Shown here: positions 1 to 8,652 of the stretch, piece after piece | How positions within the stretch are numbered: position 1 is the first letter of the stretch | How the letters are laid out: every line of letters begins with the position of its first letter | From: a virus | Virus record (IMG/VR): IMGVR_UViG_3300050821_004119 | Span: 1 to 64,000 of that record | Reading direction: 5' to 3' (one strand) | DNA: 64,000 nt | The notes under the pieces: generated by a model | Databases searched by the model: none | Seen by the model: only the letters and a program-made list of their open reading frames with translations | Told to the model about the DNA's origin: nothing | Program-made: the position numbers and the translations under genes

Positions 1-2160
1 TAATGAGAACCCAGCGCACTTATGAGCAATCGCCATAATGTCTTCTTGGAAAGCAAGGCAACCGAAGTTACCTTCTAGGATTGGTTTTAATTGAGGGAAA
101 AGATAGGTAATAGACTGTTTTCCTTGGCGACGTTCGATATACGTAGCAGTATCGCCGGAGAGCATCGGTCCCGGTCTACACAAGGAATTGAGAACAGCTA
201 AGTCTTCAACATTTCTAGGCATGGCCTGTTGCAATAATCGTACATATCCGCCTCCTGCTGCTTGGAAAATTCCCATTGTTCGACCAGATGTTAGCAATGA
301 ATAGATTTTAGGATCATCCATATTAATACCTGCCCAGGTAAAATTAGGATCATCATTTTGTTTTATTTGTCGCTCAACTGATTTAAGGATATCTAAGGTA
401 ATTAATCCCAGGATATCGAACTTAATTAATCCAAATGCTTCGACATCGAACATGTCAAGTTGCGCTAAAACTATTGTTTCTTTTGATCCTGTTGGTTTTG
501 CAACCATTAATGGAATAATGTCAGATACAGGCTTTGAAGCAATAATAACACCAGAAGCATGGGTACTAGCATGAGTACCGAGAGAACGTAACCCGCGAGC
601 ATAATGCAAGAGATATACGCCAGTTTCACCAAGGTTTTCAATAATTGTCCTAAATTCATGTGATTGTGTCCAAACGTCATCTAATGACAAGCCGTGAGGT
701 TCTGCTGCTGGTCCTGCTCCTTGAAGAGAAGATTCTCCTTCAGGAATAACCGCTGCCAACTTATTGGCAGTAGATAAATCTATTCCTAAGACCTGGCAAA
801 GTTTCTTAACGAGTTTCGCAGGTCCAAAAGTCGAATATGTTCCAATTTGACAAACATTCTGTTCGCCATAACGATCTCTGAGATATTGAATAATTTTTTG
901 TCGATGTTCCTTTTGAAAGTCCAAGTCAATATCAGGGGGTGCAAATCTTTCAAGGCGACCGGGATTAATGAACCGTTCGAATGGTAGCCTACGTGCAATT
1001 GGATCTACGCCAGTTATTCCAAGGACCCAGCAAACTATGCTTCCGACGGCTGAACCGCGCCCTACGCCAACCATGATGTCTTCGCGGTGGCAATACTGCA
1101 TGAGGTCCCACAGGACTAGGATATACTCTACGAAACCAGCCTTTATGATAATCGCCATTTCGTATTCGAGGCGGTCCACATATTCTCCTGGTACGTCATT
1201 ATTCAAGCGTTGATATAACCCCTGCCAGCATTTTTCCTGAAATGTTAATTTTGTGTCTGTCTCATAGATATCTCTGGGAACGTCCGGCACGAACCATTGT
1301 TTACGAAGAGGCAACTCGAACTCAACCTGATCGGCAATCTTCTGAGTATTCTCTAATTCATGTTGATGAAAAAGTTCTGCCATTTCCTCTGTAGTTTTAA
1401 GCCAACATTGATTGGTGGGGAATCTCCACCTATCAGGATCATGTTTATTAGATGCAGTATTACAACACAAAAGAGAGTCGTGACAATCATAATCGTTTTC
1501 TTCAAGGTAATGACAATCAGTCGAACAAATTATTTGAGACGATGGTACATACTTACGATACCATTCATTAAGTTTTTGTTGAGTATGTCCTTCTCCATGC
1601 CATTGTAATTCTGCGTAGAAGTCATTTCCAAATGTTTGAAATAACCAGTCAAGTTTTGCAAATGCTATTTCTTCAGAGTATTCACATTTGCCTTGACCAT
1701 CGGCATCCATACCACGTTGTAAATGTTGCGCGATAAAACCACCGATGCAAGCTGTTGTGGCGATTAGTCCTTCTGAATGTCTTGCAAGTATCTCAAGATC
1801 AATACGAGGTTTACGATATAAACCTTCAGTATATGATAGAGTTGATAGCTTTTTTAGATTATCCCATCCTTTTGCCGTCCTAGTTAAAAGAATGATATGC
1901 GAGGCACTAGAAATTCCTTTTGGATAATGTTTGCGATGTCTGGAATCTGGAGCGATATATGCTTCGATACCGATGATGGGTTTAATCTTATTCTTATTGC
2001 ACTCGTCCACGAACTTAACAACGCCAGCAAGAGAACCATGGTCTGTGACACTACAAGCGGTTTGACCGTCTTCTTTCACCTTTTTAACAAGCGAAGGAAT
2101 CCTGATCATTGAGTCTAATAAAGAATATGCTGTATGGACGTGAAGGTTGCAGAATTTCAT
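1..2160 (-). CDS. dnaE: DNA polymerase III alpha subunit (DnaE-like), partial at the window edge
   Basis: Replicative C-family DNA polymerase. Reading leftwards from the ATG at 2160, 720 codons are open to the window edge, so the C-terminal part is missing. The N-terminus has the PHP-domain signature LHVHTAYSLLDS (residues 6-17, metal-binding His7 and His9), followed by TDHGSLAG. The catalytic PPDIDLDF motif lies at about residues 408-415 (Asp410 and Asp412), preceded by GVGRGSAVGS. This is the usual order of PHP then palm. The start overlaps the stop of an upstream microgene (ATGA), so translation is probably coupled. It is the last replication gene visible in the minus operon. The family assignment is secure; whether it has proofreading or clamp-binding domains cannot be seen. 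Confidence 0.96.
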   Translation of the reverse strand, partial: MKFCNLHVHTAYSLLDSMIRIPSLVKKVKEDGQTACSVTDHGSLAGVVKFVDECNKNKIKPIIGIEAYIAPDSRHRKHYPKGISSASHIILLTRTAKGWDNLKKLSTLSYTEGLYRKPRIDLEILARHSEGLIATTACIGGFIAQHLQRGMDADGQGKCEYSEEIAFAKLDWLFQTFGNDFYAELQWHGEGHTQQKLNEWYRKYVPSSQIICSTDCHYLEENDYDCHDSLLCCNTASNKHDPDRWRFPTNQCWLKTTEEMAELFHQHELENTQKIADQVEFELPLRKQWFVPDVPRDIYETDTKLTFQEKCWQGLYQRLNNDVPGEYVDRLEYEMAIIIKAGFVEYILVLWDLMQYCHREDIMVGVGRGSAVGSIVCWVLGITGVDPIARRLPFERFINPGRLERFAPPDIDLDFQKEHRQKIIQYLRDRYGEQNVCQIGTYSTFGPAKLVKKLCQVLGIDLSTANKLAAVIPEGESSLQGAGPAAEPHGLSLDDVWTQSHEFRTIIENLGETGVYLLHYARGLRSLGTHASTHASGVIIASKPVSDIIPLMVAKPTGSKETIVLAQLDMFDVEAFGLIKFDILGLITLDILKSVERQIKQNDDPNFTWAGINMDDPKIYSLLTSGRTMGIFQAAGGGYVRLLQQAMPRNVEDLAVLNSLCRPGPMLSGDTATYIERRQGKQSITYLFPQLKPILEGNFGCLAFQEDIMAIAHKCAGFSL

Positions 2161-2228
2161 TTACTGCATCCATAACATGTGTTTTCACATTTCTTGATTT
2201 TCTTACCGCATACATAACATTTACGCAT
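2157..2228 (-). CDS. 23-residue CxxC/CxxC zinc-ribbon microprotein
   Basis: A 23-codon reading frame beginning MRKCYVCGKK with two CxxC pairs (C4/C7 and C18/C21), which is a minimal zinc-ribbon layout. Its TGA overlaps the ATG of the polymerase gene, and its ATG lies 1 nt after the stop of the preceding membrane peptide. A start 6 codons upstream is also possible but would overlap that stop. Function unknown; the tight packing is the main reason to call it. Confidence 0.5.
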   Translation of the reverse strand: MRKCYVCGKKIKKCENTCYGCSK

Positions 2229-2229
2229 A

Positions 2230-2295
2230 TTAATGAGTCCACACATATATTGCAATTACAATATACATAAATTCAACTGCGAATAAAACTTGCAT
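2230..2295 (-). CDS. 21-residue single-span membrane peptide
   Basis: Starts MQVLFAVEFMYIVIAIYVWTH and stops; almost the whole peptide is one hydrophobic helix. The ATG overlaps the stop of the 55-residue gene (TAATG), and the next microgene starts right after it. Such peptides can sit in the inner membrane, but no family is recognised. The call rests on stop/start coupling and composition. Confidence 0.4.
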   Translation of the reverse strand: MQVLFAVEFMYIVIAIYVWTH

Positions 2296-2462
2296 TACAT
2301 TCCCTTACTTATGAGATAATGAATTAAATTTGAAACATGTGAAAACAGTTTGATTGGAGCATAATGAACCGGGACATTATGATATAGTATCCAATAGCAC
2401 TGAGATTCAAAGGACCATGCGATCTCGAATGGTCCTTGTCCACTCTCAACAATTAACTTCAT
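2295..2462 (-). CDS. Hypothetical protein, 55 aa
   Basis: The reading frame MKLIVESGQGPFEIAWSFES... is 55 codons long. Its ATG overlaps the TGA of the 95-residue gene (ATGA) and its TAA overlaps the next ATG. It is rich in aromatic residues (SQCYWILYHNVPVHY). No family recognised. The chain of overlapping stops and starts on both sides supports a real gene. Confidence 0.55.
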   Translation of the reverse strand: MKLIVESGQGPFEIAWSFESQCYWILYHNVPVHYAPIKLFSHVSNLIHYLISKGM

Positions 2463-2746
2463 TGTTGATGTCCAATTTCAATTATGAAATGCGTCAGATT
2501 GTCTTCCGTGCGATCTTGACGGAACACGTAAATTGTAGAGCCGAAATCATGGATAATGCGACCATGTATGCGACCATAAGACTGATCCTTAGCGCGATCA
2601 AGCACAACTGAAACTCCAACTGATCGAATTTCTAATTCACAGTGTTGTAGTAAGTCCGAAAGCTGTACACCAATATTTCCGTCATCAACTGGAATCGTTA
2701 GGACCAATTCATAACCATCTGGGTGAGTGATATTACCTGAATGCAT
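2459..2746 (-). CDS. Hypothetical protein, 95 aa
   Basis: Begins MHSGNITHPDGYELVLTIPV and reads as a mixed alpha/beta protein with no membrane segment or Cys motif. TAATG overlap with the upstream 113-residue gene and ATGA overlap downstream place it in the minus operon. Function not recognised. Confidence 0.65.
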   Translation of the reverse strand: MHSGNITHPDGYELVLTIPVDDGNIGVQLSDLLQHCELEIRSVGVSVVLDRAKDQSYGRIHGRIIHDFGSTIYVFRQDRTEDNLTHFIIEIGHQQ

Positions 2747-3087
2747 TATTTAAATACCTCTGTGCAAAATTTTTGAAATATTTCTTCTTGATTTCCAATA
2801 AATATATCACCTTTTTTATCAGTCATTAATAAATTATCAGAATCTAAAAATTGTGGTTGATTAATTTGACTAATGCTAAAACCAAGTTCTATTTTTTGTT
2901 CATTGGTTAATGCATGAAATACTTTTCTTGACTGTTGAATTAATTTATCTGATTCTATTCGTAGTAATTGGTGATTTTTAAATTCGGGAGTCAATTGTAC
3001 TAAGTTCCAAGATTCATTAGATAATTCACTAGCTAATCTAGTATTATTAATCAAATTTCTAATCTCTGCAATTTCGCCAATTTCCAT
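2746..3087 (-). CDS. Hypothetical protein, 113 aa
   Basis: Highly charged, mostly helical protein beginning MEIGEIAEIRNLINNTRLAS. It is unusually AT-rich compared with the neighbouring ATPase gene. It directly follows that gene with a one-base stop/start overlap, so the two are probably co-translated. No recognised domain. Confidence 0.7.
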   Translation of the reverse strand: MEIGEIAEIRNLINNTRLASELSNESWNLVQLTPEFKNHQLLRIESDKLIQQSRKVFHALTNEQKIELGFSISQINQPQFLDSDNLLMTDKKGDIFIGNQEEIFQKFCTEVFK

Positions 3088-4424
3088 TATGAATTCTCCT
3101 TATTAGTAGCCTTGACTTCGCGACGAATGTCCTTCGCTATAATTTTCTTGAGTAATAACATCGGTTCACAGAGTTCTGCAAGACGTTCATTCTCAGCCTT
3201 AAGCTCTCGGATATATTCAACCGTTTGCTGTGCTTTAAAATTGCCGCCTTGTTTTGCTTCTGTTTCAATAATCTGAAGTTCGAAAATACGATTCTGTAGT
3301 AATCCGTTATCCTCAGTCAGTGAGGCAACCTTTTTATGAAGCGAAGGAATAGTCTTTTCCATTTCATGAAGATACTTTGTCGGAACTACTGATGAACCAG
3401 ACTCAGCCTTGTCATCAATAATCTCTTGCTGCATCTCTTCGAGATTCACGCTCTCAATCGTTTTGAAGTGATTCAGATTTACATCATTGATTGTCCAGGT
3501 TGATTCTGTCTTCGGTTCGTTAATACGATCTTGCAGTTGTATACGACCATTTACATATATACAATCACCGGGTTTCATGCCCTGAACTGTTGCTTGAACA
3601 TTAGATAGTCCACAGATATCTTCGTAAATCTTAATATCATTTGGGTATGTCACATAATGCAATAGAAAAGCTTGACATTGTGTCAGTACGTCCTTCACAA
3701 CACTAGCAGGACGTTGTGACATAATACAAAGGGATATCTCACGCTTACGTCCGCGTTTTGCAAGCTGTACGATCATTTTTAGAAGAGGGTCATCCTTGGC
3801 TACGCCAGCACCCTGCGGGCAGTATTCATGTGCCTCTTCAATAAAGATACGATGGTAATGTTTTGTTTCCTGTGTTGCTGCCTCGAAGACGCCTTGAAGA
3901 TAAGCCTTCAAATAAGTCTTACGAATATCGTCGTCAATACCCGCAAGCAGAAGGACAACGTTCATCTTTTTTAGGTATGCTTTTCTTCCCATTTCGTAGA
4001 ATTCATTACTGTTCGTTAGTTTAATGTCCAGCTTCACGGAATCGAAATTATTAAGAGATGCAAGAGATAATGTATCTATCTTGTTCGCAACGCTCTCCAT
4101 AGTAATAGGAGGTCCAGCGAGCACTACTTCCCCTAGTGTTTTGAGGAAATGATACTCATTCTCAATATCGCAAACCGTAAATCCAAGTCCAAGGCGAATA
4201 TGCTCTTCCATAAATCGGCGAGCAGAGGTAGATTTTCCACTTCCGGTCGAACCCAATAGAGCAATTGACTTGCCGTTAATCTCCTGAGGATCAAGCGCAA
4301 TCGTAGGAGCAAGGATAATATGCTGAGTATTCCGCTGTACTGGCTTCAGCGCGGCACCTAAGGAAGGCGGAGTTGCCATAGGCTTAAGATTAGGGCGCGG
4401 AGGTAGCGGTGGTAATCCTGACAT
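3087..4424 (-). CDS. HerA/FtsK-like P-loop ATPase with C-terminal coiled coil
   Basis: A 445-residue ATPase. Walker A is GSTGSGKS (residues 58-65) and Walker B FIEEAHE (194-200), followed by a PLLKMIVQLAKRGRKREIS segment and SQRPASV, the arrangement of the HerA/DUF87 branch of hexameric DNA-pumping ATPases. The first 30 residues are Pro-rich. Residues about 350-430 are heptad-rich and look like a coiled coil. HerA proteins usually work with the nuclease NurA in end resection; no NurA is visible, but a Cas4/AddB-like nuclease lies in the same operon (15.6-16.9 kb). Its role in replication, recombination or DNA movement is inferred. No TerL nuclease motif is seen, so it is not the packaging motor. 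Confidence 0.85.
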   Translation of the reverse strand: MSGLPPLPPRPNLKPMATPPSLGAALKPVQRNTQHIILAPTIALDPQEINGKSIALLGSTGSGKSTSARRFMEEHIRLGLGFTVCDIENEYHFLKTLGEVVLAGPPITMESVANKIDTLSLASLNNFDSVKLDIKLTNSNEFYEMGRKAYLKKMNVVLLLAGIDDDIRKTYLKAYLQGVFEAATQETKHYHRIFIEEAHEYCPQGAGVAKDDPLLKMIVQLAKRGRKREISLCIMSQRPASVVKDVLTQCQAFLLHYVTYPNDIKIYEDICGLSNVQATVQGMKPGDCIYVNGRIQLQDRINEPKTESTWTINDVNLNHFKTIESVNLEEMQQEIIDDKAESGSSVVPTKYLHEMEKTIPSLHKKVASLTEDNGLLQNRIFELQIIETEAKQGGNFKAQQTVEYIRELKAENERLAELCEPMLLLKKIIAKDIRREVKATNKENS

Positions 4425-4633
4425 TAAAATTTTACTCCATTCGCAATCAACAGAAGTCTAATCATTACATAGAATACTGAAGGAACATAAAACCAAAATT
4501 CTAAGGGATTACAGAAACAACATAATTTGTTGTTCTCACTGCATGACCATGTTTTGATACGCATAAATATTCTCAATATTGCAATCAATATATTAATCAT
4601 CATGATTAATTGGATGTCTATTGTACATCCCAT
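4424..4633 (-). CDS. Small membrane protein, 69 aa
   Basis: I choose the ATG at 4633, which has a GGAG 9 nt upstream, over an ATG 9 codons earlier that lies inside the preceding gene. Two hydrophobic segments (IQLIMMINILIAILRIFMRI and FWFYVPSVFYVMIRLLLIA) flank a short Cys-rich loop (SCSENNKLCCFC). A two-span hairpin in the membrane with a possible metal or disulfide loop is likely. No family recognised. Confidence 0.65.
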   Translation of the reverse strand: MGCTIDIQLIMMINILIAILRIFMRIKTWSCSENNKLCCFCNPLEFWFYVPSVFYVMIRLLLIANGVKF

Positions 4634-4634
4634 G

Positions 4635-4820
4635 TTAGCAATCTCCAAAACATGTATCATGAAATTTAGCTAATTCTTCATCTGTAAGTCCAACATGCTT
4701 CAGTGGGTGATAAAGAGCCCAAGGATTCTCCAGCATTGGTTTTGCATGTTTTGTTACATCGGTAACAGTATGATTTTCCACAGGAATTTGATCTTCGATG
4801 TTGTTGTCATATCCGAACAT
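4635..4820 (-). CDS. Hypothetical protein, 61 aa
   Basis: Acidic small protein beginning MFGYDNNIEDQIPVENHTV. The C-terminal part (ENPWALYHPLKHVGLTDEELAKFHDTC) looks like a compact helical motif. TAATG overlap with the preceding gene. Function unknown. Confidence 0.6.
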   Translation of the reverse strand: MFGYDNNIEDQIPVENHTVTDVTKHAKPMLENPWALYHPLKHVGLTDEELAKFHDTCFGDC

Positions 4821-5449
4821 TATTTATCTCCTTGGTAACGGTCGTCAAGTTCAGTACGATTATTCAATTGAAAATTTGACAGAAACATAAGTTCACAAGA
4901 AGCGTGTGCAGCATGTAGTCTATTTGTTTCAGGATCAACATCTTGTCCCATCATGATACAAAAAAGATGACGTAATGTGGCAGCTATTATTCGTGAATAT
5001 GCTAATCCTTTGCGCCAATTGTGCGAACTATACTTATTTGCGCCATGCGTCATTACATGAGAAACCTCTATAAGCCATTGTGCATCCAATAAATCAACCA
5101 TTGGTTTTCCTGAATCAGTTTTCGTACCACCGAATTGTTCTTTTATTGGAGTTCCAAAATATTCTGTGCCCAGTGTAGTTGTCTTTATCGGCATTCCAAT
5201 TCCAAAACTTATCCCGCTGTCATCATAAGGATCACTACCTGTAGGACCATTCAGAAGTTGAATAATATTTTTTTCTTGTATTATGAAATACCTATCTGTT
5301 GCCTTATGATAAACTTTATATTCTAAGAATGGCTGTAATGAAACAATTAAACAGTCTATTGTTTCTGGAATTGAACTATCAACAAAAATATTATTTGCTG
5401 TGACATAACTATCAACTGTATAAAAATGTTCTTCAATTTGATATCCCAT
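4820..5449 (-). CDS. dATP/dGTP diphosphohydrolase N-terminal-like protein
   Basis: A 209-residue protein. The C-terminal half (from GTKTDSGKPMVDLLDAQWL through SSHNWRKGLAYSRIIAATLRH to HAAHASCELMFL) resembles the phage family annotated as dATP/dGTP diphosphohydrolase N-terminal domain (formerly DUF5664), whose hallmarks are DSGKxxxDLL, NWRKG and a late H-A-A-H/C helix. The first 90 residues are not recognised. A role in adjusting dNTP pools fits the other nucleotide genes (ThyX, dCMP deaminase). No PurZ-type gene is visible, so this alone does not indicate a modified-adenine genome. Confidence 0.7.
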   Translation of the reverse strand: MGYQIEEHFYTVDSYVTANNIFVDSSIPETIDCLIVSLQPFLEYKVYHKATDRYFIIQEKNIIQLLNGPTGSDPYDDSGISFGIGMPIKTTTLGTEYFGTPIKEQFGGTKTDSGKPMVDLLDAQWLIEVSHVMTHGANKYSSHNWRKGLAYSRIIAATLRHLFCIMMGQDVDPETNRLHAAHASCELMFLSNFQLNNRTELDDRYQGDK

Positions 5450-8076
5450 TATACTTTTCCTATCTTATTTGAAGTGCCAAGTTCTTTTACCCGAAGGTTC
5501 GAAGTTTGAGGATTATTATCGAAGGCTAATCTTATTTGTCCTTCACCGCCGCCGCGATTCTTATCTAAGATTCCGATCATATGATCTTGTCTCTTAGCCA
5601 GCAAAAAGATTGCATGTGAATCTTGAGCGAATTTAATTGATGAAGCAAAATGTTCCTTAGCCGGGAGGTCTTCTTTCTGAGAATCTCGATTTAATTGTCC
5701 TAAAATTATAATCGGAACATTTAGAGAGTCCGCAAGATTTTTAATGTCCTGAGATGCTTCTGCGTACTCCTCATGTTTACCATATTTACCGCGAGAATGA
5801 TACGGAGAAAGATCAAGCAATTGTATGTAGTCGATCAAAATGTAATCAAGATTTCCCTGTGACTTCAAAATCCTTGCTTGCATTGCTATTTCGCGGACGG
5901 TATTCTGTTCTGACATCCAGGTTAGGCGAGATTTCTTAATTCGTTCTGCTGAATTTATTACCTGGTCGATTTGTTCCTGGGTTTCGTACCGGGATTTTTT
6001 GATAAATTCTTCCGGCATACCTGAATCTATTGCGAGCAGGCGAAAGTTATTTTCCTGGGGAGTCATCTCCATAGAAACAATCAACCCGGCAGCATGGGAA
6101 GCGTTCGTGAATTCGGCGACAGAAAGGGCGTGAACCCAATTCATCCCTACGATACTCTTGCCGACACCCAAGAACGCCCCTATGGCGTACATACGGCCCG
6201 GCTGGAGCCCAGAGAACATAGAATCTAGCCATGACCACTGAGGGCCAAGGGAGAGGCCCGCAAGCCCACCCTCGGTTCCGGCACGACGTTCCATTTCGGC
6301 TATCGTGTTCTGAATAGCCGTCGCCGAAGAACAAATTCGCCTCTCGTTTTTTACTTCGAGGGTTTTAGTAATATCTTCAACAATGCCCGAAAGAGTTTCT
6401 GTGATGGGAGAGAGCCCGTCTTTAACTTGCCGTTGTGATCGAAGTAGAATATCGCCAGCTTGTCGGCGGATGCCTTTTTCGTAGATTTCTTGGGCGAATT
6501 TGTCAACATGATTTCTTTGGACCCCCTGGAGTTTATTAATGGTGGAGATGATATCTTCTGAAACCTTCTTGTTAGATGCCTCAGTGATTAACAGAGCAAT
6601 GCTGACTTCAGCGTACTCAGTGTAAATCTCTTTCATTATTTTGTAGATTAATTTGAAGCGATTTAATGAAAAGTCTCGTTCTGAGATTTTGGAAAGCGTA
6701 ATCCAAGACTGTGGATTTAAAGCCAGTTCTGCTAAGACGATCATCTCAGCTTGAATATTAACAAGAGATTTATCACCAGTTTCCGTAATATAATCTTCGA
6801 CCGAATCCTTAGACAGATTTGTCATCGAAGACAAAGAGGAAACACCAAGTTCCCGATTAATAGATTTTACTGAATATGCGAGCAGAAATGGTTTAATCTC
6901 ATCAATGAGTTTTAGTTTAGATGAAGGAAGTGCAAGATTAATATTTGTAAATCTGGTTTTATACCAAATGATATAGTCGAGAGGAGAGATACTATCACTA
7001 GACAAGCGACTAATAAAATTGTCGCTTCCATGATTTCTGATTTCATCTTCAGGTTCGCTTTCTACAATTAGAAATGAGCAATTAATATTTGAAAACTCTG
7101 AACACTTTTTCGCGAATTCGAACATTCCTTCTTGCCCGCCGGTATCGCCATCTAGGCAGACTATAAGTTTACTGATTGAATGTTGCTGAAGTACGTCAAT
7201 TTGATCCTTTGAGATTTTATTGCCACAAAGACCGACAGCAGGAATACCATTCTGTTGACAAGCCAGGACATCGTGGAAGCCCTCGACAACAACAAGAGGG
7301 ATATCTATGTTTCTGAGGAGCTTTCTTGCCTTTGCAAAAGCATACAAACGTCCTGCACTTTCGAATAACTTTCCGTCACTGGATGATCCAATATACTTTG
7401 GGACATCAGTCGCTCGTGTGTCAGGTTGCCTTGCGAAGAATCCAAAAACTCGGTCAGATATAGTCCATTGTGGATAAAGTAATCGACCACCAAAAAGTCT
7501 TTGATGATTGGATAAGCAAGGTTCAATGAATTGGAGCACTTCCCCCGAACAATAATTTTGAATAAATTGCAACGAGGGACAAAAACCCACCTTAAGTGTT
7601 CGTAGAATGTCTTCGGTAATTCCACGCTCAAAAAAGAATTTGAGTTCTTTTGGAGAATTGAAAAGCTGTTCGCTGAAAATATCTGCGACCTGTTCAACGA
7701 TGTTGTATCCATTCTCAATCTCCTGTTCCTCTGGTGTAAGTTCCCGTTGGAACTGTGTTAAGTCAATATTGTAGATTTCAGCGACAAGATTAATCGCCTC
7801 GAAGAACGGGATATTGTGGATCTTCTCTACAAACGCAAACAAATCTCCGCTAACTCCGCACGAGAAACAACCCCAGACTCCCATCGAACCATCTGTATAG
7901 CGCACAAAAGGCGAAATTGTAAAGGACGGATTGCCATCTGAATGGAACGGACATAGGGTAAGATGTCGACTTCCTTGCTTCTTTGTCTCACCTGTGTACT
8001 TCGATATCAAGTCTACCAAATCAACTGACTGTCTGAGATGATTTTTTACCTCGGACAAATCATTATATCTTCTCAT
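5449..8076 (-). CDS. Bifunctional DNA primase-helicase (DnaG-DnaB fusion)
   Basis: An 875-residue protein joining primase and replicative helicase, as in T7 gp4 but longer. A CHC2 zinc finger is at C42, H45, C70 and C73. A TOPRIM core follows, with VVEGFHDV and CLDGDTGG. A middle region contains DnaB-like N-terminal helices. The RecA-fold helicase has Walker A (GAFLGVGKS, about residues 631-640) and Walker B (YILIDYIQLLDL), then ILGQLNRDSQ and an arginine-finger-like region near the end. It would unwind DNA and prime lagging-strand synthesis for the DnaE-like polymerase. The start has no clear Shine-Dalgarno; it lies 14 nt inside the preceding gene, so translation probably depends on re-initiation. 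Confidence 0.96.
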   Translation of the reverse strand: MRRYNDLSEVKNHLRQSVDLVDLISKYTGETKKQGSRHLTLCPFHSDGNPSFTISPFVRYTDGSMGVWGCFSCGVSGDLFAFVEKIHNIPFFEAINLVAEIYNIDLTQFQRELTPEEQEIENGYNIVEQVADIFSEQLFNSPKELKFFFERGITEDILRTLKVGFCPSLQFIQNYCSGEVLQFIEPCLSNHQRLFGGRLLYPQWTISDRVFGFFARQPDTRATDVPKYIGSSSDGKLFESAGRLYAFAKARKLLRNIDIPLVVVEGFHDVLACQQNGIPAVGLCGNKISKDQIDVLQQHSISKLIVCLDGDTGGQEGMFEFAKKCSEFSNINCSFLIVESEPEDEIRNHGSDNFISRLSSDSISPLDYIIWYKTRFTNINLALPSSKLKLIDEIKPFLLAYSVKSINRELGVSSLSSMTNLSKDSVEDYITETGDKSLVNIQAEMIVLAELALNPQSWITLSKISERDFSLNRFKLIYKIMKEIYTEYAEVSIALLITEASNKKVSEDIISTINKLQGVQRNHVDKFAQEIYEKGIRRQAGDILLRSQRQVKDGLSPITETLSGIVEDITKTLEVKNERRICSSATAIQNTIAEMERRAGTEGGLAGLSLGPQWSWLDSMFSGLQPGRMYAIGAFLGVGKSIVGMNWVHALSVAEFTNASHAAGLIVSMEMTPQENNFRLLAIDSGMPEEFIKKSRYETQEQIDQVINSAERIKKSRLTWMSEQNTVREIAMQARILKSQGNLDYILIDYIQLLDLSPYHSRGKYGKHEEYAEASQDIKNLADSLNVPIIILGQLNRDSQKEDLPAKEHFASSIKFAQDSHAIFLLAKRQDHMIGILDKNRGGGEGQIRLAFDNNPQTSNLRVKELGTSNKIGKV

Positions 8077-8245
8077 TCAAAACTTTTTCGTTAGCTCTTA
8101 AGTATTTGATATATTTCAAATGCAAATCGGCAGCTTCTAATGCTATTGTTCCATAATATCTGGTATCATTGTCTTCAGGATCACGTAGAAACGTTGATGC
8201 TACGATTCTCAGACATGCAACTTCTAAAGATTCTTGATCGTTCAT
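8063..8245 (-). CDS. Hypothetical protein, 60 aa
   Basis: Mostly helical, beginning MNDQESLEVACLRIVAST. A GGAG stands 5 nt before the ATG. Overlaps the primase-helicase start by 14 nt. No recognised family. Confidence 0.6.
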   Translation of the reverse strand: MNDQESLEVACLRIVASTFLRDPEDNDTRYYGTIALEAADLHLKYIKYLRANEKVLNEKI

Positions 8246-8253
8246 AAATTCTC

Positions 8254-8310
8254 CTAATAATGTCGATTACAGCCGCGCCCATGTGAGCACCACCAACAAG
8301 AGGTAATCAT
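8254..8310 (-). CDS. 18-residue Cys-rich micropeptide
   Basis: MITSCWWCSHGRGCNRHY fills the gap between two genes. Its ATG overlaps the TGA of the 63-residue gene (ATGA), and its TAG is followed at once by the GGAG of the next gene. The pattern C5, C8, C14 with H10 and H17 could bind a metal ion. This may only be a coupling device that carries ribosomes to the next start. Confidence 0.35.
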   Translation of the reverse strand: MITSCWWCSHGRGCNRHY

Positions 8311-8498
8311 TCTATTTCCCTCATTCTTAATTCAAGTGAAATTCCCTCAGGTTTGACGTTACCTAGCTTCAAGACAGGGATTTCACCTATTCTTGCTTCG
8401 ATGCGTTCTTGTTGCTGGTCGCCAAGTTCCTGAAGAATCTCTTGTTTATTTTTGATTCGTTGTAAGAACTGTTGCGAATCTCCACGTTTACTCTTCAT
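8307..8498 (-). CDS. Hypothetical protein, 63 aa
   Basis: Charged protein beginning MKSKRGDSQQFLQRIKNKQE; the N-terminal half is strongly helical (coiled-coil-like), the C-terminal half beta-like (GEIPVLKLGNVKPEGISLEL). Overlaps the preceding gene by 11 nt and the following micropeptide by 4 nt. Unknown function. Confidence 0.6.
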   Translation of the reverse strand: MKSKRGDSQQFLQRIKNKQEILQELGDQQQERIEARIGEIPVLKLGNVKPEGISLELRMREIE

Positions 8499-8652
8499 GA
8501 TTTTTTAGAAAATACCAAGCGTTACGCAATACACATTCAATCAATGGTTCAACTCCATACATTTGTGGACGGCGTGTTATAACACTTATATGTTGAAGAA
8601 GTTCTTCTTTGTCCATGTTATGAGGAACGAACATGATATTAGGATTACTCAC
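8488..8652 (-). CDS. Hypothetical protein, 54 aa (GTG start)
   Basis: The reading frame VSNPNIMFVPHNMDKEELLQ... has a GTG whose bases overlap the TGA of the upstream gene (GTGA), matching the coupling pattern of the operon. It ends ...NAWYFLKNHEE and overlaps the next gene. The segment HISVITRRPQMYGV resembles small phage proteins with a conserved RRPxMYG motif. Function unknown. Confidence 0.55.
   Translation of the reverse strand: MSNPNIMFVPHNMDKEELLQHISVITRRPQMYGVEPLIECVLRNAWYFLKNHEE

Noticed and set aside
4820-5449. Evidence for a 2-aminoadenine (Z) genome
   Set aside because: The diphosphohydrolase-like domain alone is not enough; no PurZ-type synthase and no Z-type DNA polymerase is seen in the window.
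6047-6334. 95-codon frame inside the primase-helicase gene
   Set aside because: Same-strand alternative frame under the helicase Walker A region, with no ribosome site; a shadow of a well-supported gene.
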